Part shown: positions 22,981 through 36,700 of the stretch, piece by piece
How the letters are laid out: every line of letters starts with the position of its first letter
Position numbering within the stretch: position 1 is the first letter of the stretch
DNA from: Amblyornis subalaris
Taxonomy: Eukaryota > Chordata > Aves > Passeriformes > Ptilonorhynchidae
Assembly (NCBI GenBank): GCA_018881555.1
Contig: JACAXG010000239.1
Coordinates: 620,001-684,000 of the forward strand
Direction: 5' to 3'
DNA length: 64,000 bases
The notes under the pieces: model-generated
Databases searched by the model: none
Told to the model about the DNA's origin: nothing
Seen by the model: the letters and a program-made list of their open reading frames with translations, nothing else
Translations under genes and position numbers: made by a program

Positions 22981-25900
22981 TTGCCGACTTCAAAGTTAGA
23001 TTAGGCTGCTCAGGATCATGCCCAGCTGAGTTCTGAAGATCGACATTCCCAGGTGCTTCTGGTGTTTGACCACTGGACCACATGTGAAGAATATTTTTCC
23101 TTACATATGTAACCGTAACATACTATGTTGCAAGTTGTGAGAGCTACCTCTGTCCCTTTGTCTGCCTCCCCTCTGACCACCCCTCTAGGTAGCTGCACAC
23201 AACAATTGGGACCCCTTCTTTACTACAAAGCAGCTCCCTGGGTCTAGAAGCCAAAGCATTTACAAAAGCAGCTGTGAGATGTAGAGCTGAGCTTCTGAGC
23301 TTGGCAGGAGCTGCTGCATTTCACAGGCAAAAGAAGTGTCGGAAAAGTGATCAGTATCATCTTGCCCTCTCTGATGGGCACCATGTCCCAGCTCTACAGT
23401 GAGGCTTAACATCTAATTTGGAACAGAAAAATAGTCTTAATAATATATCACTTAGAGATAATTTCTGATGTTGAATGTAAGAGTCTTGCTGTTCAGTGGT
23501 GGAACTCAAAACATACCAAAAGCATTAATATGTCTGTCAGTACAGACCTGCTTTCCTTTTGTCTCCAATCCTACTCAAACACAGGAGCAGCAACCTTACC
23601 TCAATAAAAGTGACTTATTGTAGTGCTTCAGAAAGTCCTGTCCTATACCACCAACTCTAACATCTCATTTCTTCTTTCTTTGCATTATTTTTTTGATTTT
23701 GATGTGTTTTAGCTGCTGCAAATGAAAGAGGAAACAACTCAAGCTGAGTGGCATTGATGCCATATTAAAAACTATCAGCCAAACATATATTTCACCATGA
23801 AGATTTTTTGAGTAATTTTATTTAACAATGAGGTTTTATTTGATGTTGTATTTTTCAAAATTGATTAAAGCTGTAATTAATCTTCTGTAAAAATATTCAT
23901 TAAATTACAATTGGAAAAAAAAAGAAAAAGCAGAAAATATGCACCCTTTCTTGTCTCTATTCTGTCCTCATTTCTATTTGAGTCAGTCAGTAATCACTTT
24001 CTGCTTTTCACAAATAAAAAATGCTGCTGCACATTAAGAACGAAAAAGATAAAAATGCACAAATGTTGTGCTGAGGGGTGTTACATTAAAGACAAAACCC
24101 CAAATAAAACCAGACAGAGACACTAAAGACATAACAAATTGCTTTCCAGATGCAGAAATCTTATATATTCCATAGACATTGCTCCCTCTAATGGGAAATT
24201 AATGTTAAAGTTGTGGGTAGAGGCTGCCTAATATAATCCCTTTATGGACATGGTTCACAACACTTCCTGGAGGATTTCTGGTCCCACGTGGAAAAGAAGT
24301 CACCAGAAGTTACACAGGGAATGAGAAGATTAATACTATAGCAGGGGAAAAGAGCTTAGGTAGAGCTGGACTGATTGGGCGATGGTTAAGAGGAATGAAC
24401 AAGAGAGAACTACAAACAGCACCCATGAGTAATGGGAGCCTAGTGAAGAGGACAGAGAAGACACGAATGCCCACAGGAGGGGTTGCACAGGGGAAAAGCT
24501 AAGTTTCAGAGAGAACCAAGAGACATAAGGTGAAAGAGAGAAAGGAGTGCCACATGCTCAGTCCCAGTGTTTTGTAGTTTCAGGGTACAATATCACAATG
24601 ATGTATGTACTTATCTTTATTTTTTGTCCTGGGCTATTCTTGAGCTTCAGGTAAGAACATTAATTGAGTGGATTTGGTTTTGCTTGTTCCTCTAAATGTG
24701 TTTTTGCTGGGAAAGCTCTTAATGCGTCATTGAATCTCACCTCTGATTCATCCTTTCCAAACTGACCTCAGAGGAACCAGGGACTGAGACTCAGCTTGGG
24801 AGCTGTAACTCTGGCCTGAAACTAACAACAATTACCATTTGTTTCCCACAAAACTGAAAAACCAGAACCTCAGCTTTCTCCCATATTGCCTTGGCTGTCT
24901 TCCCTTCAATGGGGTACATCTCCAGTTTTTGTTGCTGGACAAGGCAAAGCTCACAGTTGGGAACATATTGGCTTCCATGCTGATATTCCATCACTTAAGA
25001 AGAGGGTTAAGAAATGAAACTAGTATTGTAATTCACAGAGCAAGTGTGTTCCAAAGTCTTCTGAAGTCAGTGGACTGAATCCTACCAACGTCACCAAATA
25101 CTGGCGTAAGGCCTTAGTAAATACAGTATTTACAAAGGAATCATTGTACATTATTGGTGCAGAAAAAGATGTCTCAATAATTCAGAAACCACAACTGAGG
25201 AAGGAGTAGAGGCAAAGATTGAAGCAATGATTGCTAGAGGTGAAGGCTGAAAAAATATGGGCATTAGACCAAAGTACATGTAGAAGGGAAGCTGAAAGAT
25301 ATGAAAGTTAGATTGGAGTCGGTCTGGTTATCACCTACTGCTAGAAGGCGGCAAGTGTGTTGTTGTACTCTGATGTGCTTCTTATTCCTTGAAATACTAT
25401 TGNCTTTGCAAATTTCTTTATCCTTAGCTGATATTGACTGCTTCTCTTCCTGAATGCAGCTGCACTAAACACACTGCAAAGTTAACACCTTAGTTCACAC
25501 AATCTGCTCAAGAAGAGTTCTCCCAGTCTTTTCAGTTCTTCACATGTATGGACACATCCAAACACACTGGCACCACAGCCCTTCTGCAGAGAAACAGCCC
25601 ACGGAGAGATAAGATGGGAGTACTGTGAGTGATGGGATGTAAAGTCTTCCAAATCTAAGAGCTCTTAGATTCAGATTAAGGATGTCTCTGTACGTTGTGA
25701 AAGTGTCTTAGTACACCATACCTTCACATGAGGAACTAGACACTGATGCTCCTAGCACCTTATGAGAAGCTTAGTTAAGATGGTTGGAAGAGATATTCAG
25801 AATTTGGCCTAATTACATTTGAATGTAATTTTGGCCTAATACAGCATTTGAATATATTTTATACTTAAATTAACCTGCATAAAATGGATCTGCATGACAG

Positions 25901-28900
25901 CTTGTCAAGCTGGCTTACCTCTTGCAAATCAGATCTGTGATCTTACTATTGTCTATCTACTATTGTCTACTACTACTCCTCTCAGTGAGATCCACCCTAT
26001 GGCACCCACAGACATGGATGGGCATGTTTGAATAGTTTAGGGACCAGGATCATAATTGCTGTCAAGGTCCATCAGTCATAGAAGAAACCCTTCCTCTTTG
26101 CCTGCTTCTCTGCACTTACGTGCTTGATATAAGATAGGCAGTGCCGAGTTCCTCTGTTCACAAGGTAAAGTGGCTCCTTGTGCCAATAGGAACAGATCTG
26201 CCCTTGTAGGTGTGCAGGCATGTCGGATTTCACCTGAGGTACAAAAGCAGCTGCCAGGTGGTCTCTGTATGGCCATGCCTCTTGTGATGCCAAGTCTTTG
26301 GTAGAGAGGGTGCCCCAGTGCTTGTGGGTCTGACTCCAGCACTGCAGAAGAGCAGCCCAGCAGAACAGGAGGGACAGTACAAGATCTGGCACCACTGCAC
26401 TAACATTAGTTCTTGGAGAGTTTGCCCCCTGAGGGACTGCAATTGCCTGATTTTTAATAACTATTTCCATTTTCCACCACCTTCTTTTCATAAGGAAAGT
26501 ATCAGCAGACTGCAACGTACTGAGAGTTTCCAGCAGGGAGCAGCATTTATTCATTTGTGAAGGAGACGCTCCAGCCTCAAAAAGACCAGGCACCCGAAGC
26601 TGAAATACAGACTCAAAAATCCTTTGCTTAAGAAACGATGTTTGCAGATGGATGGACAACCAGCAGTGTGAGGGATGAAGCGGGAAGGGCAGGTTAAACA
26701 GTTGGCACAAGGCTTCGCTCATCCTCTTCATCTGCCTGATGCCTCTGCGAGCACAGCTTGGTATTTAGGACTAGGGAGGTTGGAGGCTCAGAGACAGTGC
26801 CAGCAGATGAGCTGGATCAAACATTCCCATTTAAGGAAAAATTTTCATCAAAAGGTTCAGTGTTATCCCTGACTCAGAATTATTACTTTAAGTACTGGAA
26901 ACCCAGATTAACATCTCACTAATAAGGGATGCATAATATTATCACAATCCTAAAAATATAGTATATTGTTATATACATAGCTCCTGGGCTACTGTGGGTT
27001 TTGAAAGCTATGTTTTAAAAATTCTCTTCTAAAGATGTATCCTGCCATGACATGTTAACAATTTCAAATCCACAGTCTCGGAATGTCACAGCTTTGAAAT
27101 CAGCCTTCTACAGAGATAGTCTGTGAACAAGTGCAAAAGAGAGTATTTTAGTGCTTGAAAACTAGTAAAAAATCCTGTTCACTACCTAAGCGAATTTCTA
27201 TTAAAAAACAATTTTATAAAAACCATATACCTCATCGACAGCACTTGTGGTATTGCTGGAATTCTTCCTGCCTGTCCTTCTGTGCTGGCTCTGCACAGCA
27301 GCCTCCTGCCGCTCTCCCCTGAGACCGGCTGTGTCCCAGTGCTGCAGCCTCAGAGTGGGTGAATCAGTCCGTGCAGAGTTAGGTAACGACTGCAGTCTGT
27401 AGCCAATACCCAAACTGGCTTTAAACCTCAGGCTAAAATACCAGAGCAGTGGGGCTAGAACACCATGTACTTGTGTGATTCTCTTCAGGATCCTGGGACT
27501 CTCAGGGTGTGCTACTGACACTTCAGGCTTTCAGTCCCTGAGTTAAGATGACAGCAAGTTTCATTCTATGTCTAGCTAAAATATTATATAACTTTCTAGT
27601 ACCTTGGCCTTCCCTGCAGTAGGAAATGTGTATAGTCACAAATTAGATTAAATGGATTTTTATAGACAAACTCACTTTTCTTTAATCTTACCTTTTCTGT
27701 TCAAGTTGGCTCTAAAGGTTTGTTTTAGTAAGATTGTTACAATCATTCAGTTGTCTTAAGTATGTATTCCCTTGTCTTTATTTGCCTAGATTTATTTTTT
27801 AAGTATAAGATTACCTTGACTAAATTTAACTTTACATGTCCTAGATTCATAAGGCTTGGTTCTAAGATAATAGTGACATTCCTGTAACATTTTTTTACTC
27901 CTTAAAGTACTTTATTCTTTTAGCAGTAACTCCAGATTAACGTAGCTTTGTTCACTGGTATTGCTTATGATATTTTAAAAGAATTAAAACCACATATATG
28001 TTCTCTGTATGAGAAGCCCAAAGCCAGTAGCAACAGTGTGTTTTCAGTAGTTTGAAAACTGGTAGACTTAGTATTAAATTCCCTTTATAGTTCAACTTTG
28101 AGGAGTAGATCTGTTGGCACAAAAGATTCTCCAAAGAGCTTCAGCCAATACGTCTTAAATGGCAGCAACTCTGCAACACTGGTATTATGAAGTGACCAAC
28201 GTACCTTGGTAAATCTCCTTCGTAATTTGTAATGTGAAAAACAAGTACAAATACCTGAATTGTCTAAGAGGCCTGTGAATAATAGGCTAGCATGTGGCTT
28301 GAAAGTGGGTGGGAGCAAGGAGTACATCTGTGACAAATGGGGGAATAATCATTCTGGGTGGATGACAAGTCCAGCCCAGTGCCTTGCCTCCATCAGTCAC
28401 ACATGGAGATTTTGCAGATTTCTGAGGAGGAGCATAGGAGCAGCACAAGACTCTAGTTTTACATGCTCAAACACTCTCGCAGCCTTCAGCATCTGTTGGC
28501 TGGGGACCTTTCCGAGGAAGAGTCTCTGTCTTCGTATCTTCAAATGTTTTTTCTTCAAGAATGGATCCAGCTTCCCCTCGAACTCATGGGAACTACATTC
28601 TTAGTTGCCTGTGGCAAGGACTTCCCCANCTCCCTCACACCCTGAGCAATTAGCTGCCTCCCTTTGTCCTGAACCATATACCACCTTCATTTGATAGCTC
28701 CTATTGTTGCACCAGGAAAGGAGTCAGAATGTATCCCCCTACTGCACTTGATAGGTCTCTACCACTCTGTGGTCTCCTTAGTGTGCTGAAGACACTTAGC
28801 TGATCCTTAATAGGAGTCACTCCTGGCAGTGACCAGACACTAAGAAGAGGACAGCCAAGGACACTGACTTTGGTAGGGCTACCAAAGCCATCGGGCCTAT

Positions 28901-30184
28901 GACCATGGCCAGTCCCTGTGGATCTGCCTGCCGTGCAAACAGAGTCAAGAAACAGCTCTTGAGGAGCCCTCCAAGCCCCGCTGCCCAAGCCGCACAAAAT
29001 TTTCTTCGCCTGCAGCATATGCTGCTATGCGGTGTGGTAATGGCTGAACTCGATTTAAATAAACCACAGCCTAGCCACAGCAGCACAGAGCTCAGCAGAG
29101 GGTAATTTGCTCTGCCTCTTAGCAGGGGTCCTTAAAGAGTCATGACAGGTCCAAATAATCCGTCAAAGAGCAGCCTGAGCAGCCAGCAGTCTCTGGATGC
29201 TAATCCCTTATGAACAATAGACTCATTATATGCAAATTAACAGGAGAAGTGGTGATTGGCCTCTGTATCTGCCCAGACAACTGCTCCATTTCAAAGGAAC
29301 TTTAAGTACCCTGAAATCTATAAGCTGAAAAAATTAACTGACCACATTCTGCATCTTTGTTTAAAAACAACCTGATTTCCTCAGACAGCCCGTGCAGGGA
29401 TCTGGTGAATGCTGCCAACATGGCAAGCTGGAAATAGTGCTCAATGACTGAAATCCATGGGGAAAACAATAATAACAAATCAATGCAGACACTGAATTTC
29501 TTGAACAGCTCTGGTTTTGATTAATTTTAATTCCCTATTCCATTACAGATTTACTTGTTAAATATCAGAAAATCCATCTGAATCCAGGGAGTGAGTTGAA
29601 TATTTGTGGAAAAGATACATGGGTGGTTTTCTACATTACTGTTTTCTTACTGAGGAGTCAAAGCTGAAGCTGAGGAGCAGGACAGAACCTAGACACTGTC
29701 TGACAAACCAAAGCAGGTTACCACCTTGGTCTGAAGTTAAACAATAGCTCTGTGGTCAACTGCTTACTGCTTTCTCCAGTTGATTGTGGGAAGGTTATGA
29801 GTTCTCTGATGCCAGCAAAGCTGATCTTAATTAAAATATTCCATTGGAAATGTTTCATAAGATAGGAATACAAGACTGACGCCAGTCTGTCACAATTCAC
29901 TAGACTGCTTGGAATCTGGGATCGGCCTGGCAGGTAGCCGCGCTGAGGCCAAATGGAGTCCTGCGCAGAAGGCTTGGCTTCTAGATGGGTGGTTTTCTCT
30001 TTTTTTTTTTACTTTTTAAAGTACACCATGTCAAATGTGTTTATGGTGCTTTAACGTAGATAAGAAGCTAGTCGGGTTTTTATGTCCCTGTTTTGCTCAT
30101 GTTAACAGCATGTAGGCTAAGTAAATACGAACTTCCACAGATGCAGAAATCAATACTGCATTTTTTAAAATCAGGCTTATAGGG
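22981..30184. other. Intergenic stretch, no gene recognised
   Basis: AT-rich with moderately GC-rich patches (26070-26800, 27240-27520, 28370-29110). The longest frame is 219 codons on the minus strand (26072-26731, ATG start). It matches nothing I know and is within what chance could give in a window of this size. A poly-T run lies at about 29998-30010. Confidence 0.55.
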
Positions 30185-30767
30185 ATCATAGAATCATAGA
30201 GCTGTTGAAGTGGAAAAAGACCTGTAGGATCATTGAGTCCAACCACTAACCCACAATGTTCAGTGCTAAAGCGCGTCCCCAAGTGCCACATCCACGTCTT
30301 TGTAACACTTCTAGGGATGGTGATTCCATCACTTCTCTGGGCAACCTATTCAAATGCCTGCCATTCCTTTCAGTGAAGAAATTTTTCCTAATATTCAATG
30401 CAAACCCCCCTTGGCACAATTTGAGGCCATTTTCTCTGATCCTGTTGCTCATTACTTCGGAGAAGAGACCAAGCCCCACTTTGCTACCACCTCCTTTCAG
30501 GGAGTTGTGGAGAGTGAGAAGCTCTATCCTGAGCCTTCTTTTATCCAGGCCAAACACCCCCAGCTCCCTCATTCGCTTGTGCTTCAGACCCTTCCCCAGC
30601 TTCATTGCCCTTCTCTGGATGCCTTCCAGCACCTCAATGTCCTTCTTGTAGTGAGGGGCCCAGAACTGAGCACAGGATTCAAGGTGCGGCATCACCAGTG
30701 CTGAGTATGTGGTGGAGGTCAATCACTGCCTTGGTCTTGCTGGCCTCTCTGGTACAAACCAGGATGC
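30185..30767 (-). mobile_element. CR1 LINE 3' fragment with ORF2 C-terminus
   Basis: The minus strand carries a 158-codon frame (30246-30722) that matches the C-terminal end of CR1 ORF2 downstream of the reverse transcriptase core, with words such as [31 protein letters not shown] and [18 protein letters not shown]. The 3' end, seen in reverse at 30187, shows the CATAGAATCATAGA octamer-type terminus typical of CR1. The 5' end is truncated near 30767 after 'acaaaccaggatgccag'. The frame is unusually long and nearly clean, so this is the youngest or best preserved CR1 here. It is not an autonomous element. Confidence 0.95.
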
Positions 30768-33700
30768 CAGGGATAGATCTAGTTACCCAAACATACACAT
30801 CTATTTCTGAAAATGTCAGCCAGAATTTGACAGAAGTTGACTCCCCAATGCACCTCTCCCCTTAACAGCTCAAAATCCCATTCCCATTTTCAGCTTTCCT
30901 TTGAGACAATCACTTTAACACACTGGAGCCCACTAAAGCACAACTCATTTCCTATGCCAGTCCATGCATAACACCCAAAGAGCTGAAGCTCAGACGATAC
31001 TGTGGCTATTGCAATCATAGCGTGCTTCAGGAGTGATAGGGAGCAGTTATCTTGTTGCTCCTTTTAGCCCTCTGTCCTACATCAGATACTTTCGTCATTG
31101 GTACCTTTTGATAGTATATATCATCAATTTAAACAAATAAACATATTTCACATCCTTCTTCCCTGTGAAAAAAATCTACATAATTGCAAGGCTCAAGGCA
31201 CCTGCAGCAGATATACTCATTCATAAATAAAGGTTTCACCTCTGTTCCTGTTCTGTTCCCATTTTTGATGATTTTTTTCATAAGAAAGCACTCAGCACAT
31301 GGGACCTCAAGCACCAGTCCTGTTACATCAGTGATGATCATACCGTACAGCACACAGAACATTTTGCAGGCTTTTCCTAATTAAGACTGATACTAAACAG
31401 CTATTTCAGCTGTACACGTAAGATAGAGAAATGTGACTCAGCCTACATAAAAAAGTATTGTGTACTTACATTGTGCTCTCCTTCCAAGGATTTTAGTGTG
31501 CTGACCAAAAGAATTCATTTAGCTTTACAATATCGCTGGGTGTTTACGGAAAAAAACAATTTCACCACATTCCCAATAGAAAGTCTGGCAAAGAGGTCAT
31601 AGACCCAATTTTCAGATGTTTTCAGTGCAGAAGTGTCTGTGCACAATGCAGGCATATGGCTGAAAACAATTCTTAATTTCACTAACTACATGCGGAGATG
31701 ACCAGACAAGCACGTGAATGGTCACTTTAATCCACATCCAGCTGTTGTTTGGCCAAAATAAACATTAAAAAATGTATGAATATTCGTAACCCATAAACTC
31801 ATGCTTTAAGGTCATGAAGGAGATCTGTAGGTTTATATGATGCAGCCTTGCAGAGAGCTTCAGTGACCTTGCCTGTTTTACTATCAAAATTTGCTCATTT
31901 TTCACCAAATCCATGAGTGTTCAGTGAGCTACTGAAGCAGGCCTTTAACACAGATCTTTGGTGACACTGCTGCTGTCAAGTGCAGCAAGGATCTTTGTGA
32001 CAAGCACATGCGTTTGGACATGCCACACTCTGGCAGACCCACCTGAAATTCAGGGGGAAGAATGAACTATAAATACAGATACCTTTTTATTTTGCAAAGT
32101 CTCATGGAGGAAAATATCTTTCCATAATGCAAAAAGTTGTCATTTTTTTCTTTTTGCATTGCTCATTTTTATGATCTTCTGAGTAATTTCTCATTTTAAA
32201 TTCTTTTTCTTCCCTCCACAGGCCACCGTCCCCAAAAGTATCATATTCATCCTTCTTTTGACTGGATTTTTGAATGATTGTTTTGGAGTCTGGCTTTATC
32301 TCCCTGGAGTCTCATATCTAGGGATCAGCAAACTGGCTCGTATAACTTACAAACTGACCTGAACCATAATTCAGCACTAAGGAAATGTTTTGAGGTTAAA
32401 AAAATCAATGTGCTTTTNACATTCATACACCTCTCTACTTCCACCTCCCAGAATCAGCTGGAATGCCAAATGATGCCAGGTTACCTGCTGCGTCAGGGGT
32501 TTGGATGCAGTTTTGAAAGCCCCATGGGTTTAAAAACTTCTGATTTCCTGAGTCCTTTTTTCTTCAGCAAATTGACAATTGTTAGTGACTGTCATTGATG
32601 GGTTTTTCTCCTTTCTTCTGTTTCTTTCATTCAGTTGTGCAATAAAATCAGTGTTCAAAATCAGATTTCAAAAGTGTTTGAAATCATGGAGGGGGACAGT
32701 TGGAAGATGGCATTCATAAAGGAATAGGAAACCTAAAGAAATTAATTAAAAAAGAACTCTGTATTTTGTTCTGATTCCCAAGTCCACCCCTCCTCCCCCC
32801 AAAAAACCAACAAAACAAATTCACCAGTATTCTTGAAGTGTTCACTCTGTCTTTTATCTCAGATGAGAAATTTTGTGGTTTTCTGCTCTGTCCCCCTATT
32901 GCAAACATGTAAAAGTATGCAGTCCACTACATTTTTATTGAGAGAATAAATAAATCTCATCTACAAACTTTCTATATATGCTTTCCATTTTCACCTTCAC
33001 ATCAGGTGACTCTAAGCTGTCACAGCTCCACACCTCTGAGAAGACAATGAATGCCTCACAGAATAAATGGTTGGGTTTTACCACAATGCCGTTTCCTTTG
33101 TCTGATTTACCATGCATCTAACCTACTTTGCTCAGTCCTTTAGAGTAAGACTGTCTAAACACACAGGCTCCTTCTCTAAAGCTGAACAGAAGTAGTGGAG
33201 AATCAGCAGAGTAGTTTTGTGGAGCATACTGGTTCAGAAAACATGAGGTGGCTTTTCATTTGTATTAGTTATACTCCAGTTCACAATGACACCACTAAGA
33301 TTCTTTCATTGCTCTGTGTATAAGTCCTTTCCACGACACAGTGTGTTTCTTAAACAAAGAACATTTGTAGACACAGTTTCATCAAAATAAAGAGAAATAA
33401 TTGTAAGTTATGAGCTTTCACTGAAAGGGACAGGAGTTTTGCCATTGATTTTAGGGGTCTTTGGTCCTCAGCTAACACAGCACTTTCAATGTCTGCTAGC
33501 ATAACTTTTTTTTCCCATTTAACAGAAGTGTGTCTGTTTTCTTCTCAGATTGTGTACACCAAGTTGACAAAGCTTATTTAGAATGCATAGCCAGGTGGAT
33601 GTGGTGTTGAAATAACAGATGTTCCAGTAGTTGAACTAGGCATCCAAAGGGATAAAACCAAAACCCACTTATCAACTAGAACCCGTTTCAAACATGGTAG

Positions 33701-36700
33701 TTGGATAAAATGTAACCCTGCTGCCTGTCTTTCTCTGGCCCTGGCTTTGCAATCTTATTAAAGTCTGAGAAAAAAAAATCAGTTGATGCGCAGTGTCTAG
33801 AGATTATTCTTTAAGACATCTCTCCCGCTCTAACTGTTCATCTAACTTAGCACTTCTGCTGTCATGCCCATCAGCTCTGTGCCAGTGCTTTCCTTTCTGT
33901 TCCATGCCCCTAGAGCACCTGCCCAGAGAAGGCATTTGGCAACACTTTGACATTTACAGAAATTTGTCAAAACTATTGGGTATGACCTTGCCAGCAGATA
34001 CAAGGCTAATACTAAAAGACTGTGCACCTAAATGGCTGTACTAATATTGGCAAACTTTTTCCAAGGGTGCAGGTCCAGCATTGGGACCTACTGAATATTC
34101 ATTTGATGTGACAATTTTAGAATTATAGCTTCACCATTTGTAAGTGAAGCATCTTTTTTATATATTAAAATGCACTGTTTGGTTTTGGCTTTGATATTTC
34201 AGGAAAAATAGAGAAATTCACAGATTTAATATAACAGTTTAAATGTTTTTCAGGGGAACACAAATATTTCTATATTTCAGCAGTGTTAATTCAATTAGCC
34301 TGAAACTAACTCAAATAAAGCATTATTGTCCACAATGGTGGAAGTTTTGGGATCTTCCTTTGAAAGCATTTTTATCTCCATGAAAACTTAATGTGAAAAT
34401 CTAACTGAAATATTCCTCCGGTAGTTTACAGATGCTAATCCAATTCCCACTGAAGTTAGCAGAGCCATTTCAATTCCCCCTCCATTAGGAATAGTTTATT
34501 ATGATAGTGTCTTAGTCTTCATTGACCCCTGTTTAATTTATCTTCAGCAATTATCCCCCTACTCTCTCCCTGTGTTAAACTATTACTAAACCAATTTCCC
34601 TTTCTTCACCTATTTTTACCTATTTCTTGATTTCTTCTCCTTAAAAACGCTTCACATTGGCCTTTCCTGCATCCCAACGGTTGATTCCAGCTCAGTTCGC
34701 CAGACGTAATTCTAAAGTTGATTGGATTTTCAGTCCTCCCAGATCTCCTTCACCCACAATTTGAAGTCTGCTATAGTCCGCAAGGCAAATATTGGGATTT
34801 AAAATTGCTGGCAAATGAAGTAGAAATATGCATGCAGTCTGGGATTACTGGAACACTGGGAGCTTTTTTCTCTTGCGTCTCTGCTTAATGGATGGCAGAA
34901 ATAATATAAGAGCCACTTTGTCATTCACACCTTTGGCAGCTGACCCCTTTAGAAAAGCAGCTGCCTCTGCCAAACATTTTTATTGCAGGTGTCACTAGGA
35001 GAATTTCAGGAGGTGCAGGATGTAAGGAAAGAAGTGTTACTCTATTTCTTGACTGACAAATGGTATTGTTCAATTTGAAATTAACTAAGGACTACCAAAG
35101 AAAATGCTTTGGCATGATGACTTAGTAATCACTTAAACACCCTGGGGAATTAGGTGTCAAAAATGACACTCAGCTCTAACTCAGCTACCAACTGGAGGGA
35201 GTTATAATGGCTAAAAACCTATTATGAGCAATATTAACTAAGAATTTTAGATCCTCAAAGTCCTCAGCAAACAACTGATAGTCTTAGAGTTGCCCATAAA
35301 TGTTTCAATGGTTTCATGGATATCACTCTCAGTCTAATGATCTGCTGTGCACAAGTACTATGCTCACTTTGAGAACACTGCAGGTTCACACTCCTAATTA
35401 AGGTGTTCCTGCTGAAGACTTTTACAGAGGCCATGGTGATAGGTATAACAGCACTGCCAGTCAATGTGTGGTGGTTTAAGAACAGCTGTCAGGAGGCAAA
35501 CAAAAGATCTGGTGGCCAAACTCTGTCAACAGCCAGTAACAGAGGCCAAGTGAAGAGTCCAAGGGCAGGTCAAGCATATAGTGATGAATCCCCAGCCTCC
35601 CCTTCCATCCTACAGCAGTCTGCAGCTCAGCAACCTGCTTTCCAGAAGAGGGATCTATATGTTGAATAGTCCTTGCGGGATTGCTTTCCTTTTCCCACAA
35701 ATTTGGCTGCTCAAGTTAGAAGCTATGTAAACCTTTTGGCATCCGCCACTGACACACAACTCCGTGTTCCACAGCTTCCCTAGCAAGGGATAAAAAAATC
35801 TTATCTTCTCCTTAATAGAAACTATCACTCGGTCATTTAATTTGATATTCTCTACTTCTAATGTAGAGGGGCAGTGAACAGCCATTTCCTGCTTACTTTA
35901 GCCATTGCTTTGTAGACATATGTCCTATCTATGCTCATTGATCTCTTTTCCAAGATGAAGAGATCTAGACCATTTGTTCCTGATGTTAAAGCTTTTCCAC
36001 ACATTTGATCATGATTGCTGCCCTCCTGTGATTCTTTACTTTTAATATCACATCCTCTTGAGATAGGACATCTGAACTCCTCTGTAGAGGTATCGTGCAC
36101 TTAAACTGTACAAAAAATCTGATTTTTCTTGTTCTTCATTTCNTGACATTTCATTTGGTTTTGACAGCACTCAGACTATCTCTTGCCTTTAGCTGGAGCC
36201 TTGCTATTTTTACTTCTATACTATAAGATGATGCAATTTTAATAATTTTATTTATTTTGACTAACTGGCATTAAAATAACAGTACGAAAATAGTTTCATT
36301 TCCTGCTGACTGCTTGACTTTGCCCTCTGACTTCCTTGTTGTCCCCAAGTCTCTGACCTAAACTGCCTTGTATTCATTCTCATTATAACTTCAACTAGCC
36401 AAGAGATTTTCCCTCCAAATAAAGAATGTGTGCTTTTCACCATGCATCTTCCACTGAGCTCAAACATTTTTGTTTTCTCATTTCAAAAGCTCACAATAGT
36501 AATAATTGGTCAAGGATCTTTTTAGAGTACAACATTTTAAATCAACAGTTGAAATAATACATTGGAGACATAAAGATGTTAAAATAAGCAGTTGACACAC
36601 CTAATTAGTCTCATTATGTTGTGCTTCACAGGGTAAATTGTGTTGAACATCCCCAAGATTTTAGCTCGGAGGGACTTTTTTGTTCAGTGGGGTCTGGCTG

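Noticed and set aside
31129..31362. 77-codon minus frame with several Cys residues
   Set aside because: The Cys spacing suggested a zinc-binding domain at first, but it fits no pattern I know and the frame is short in AT-rich DNA.
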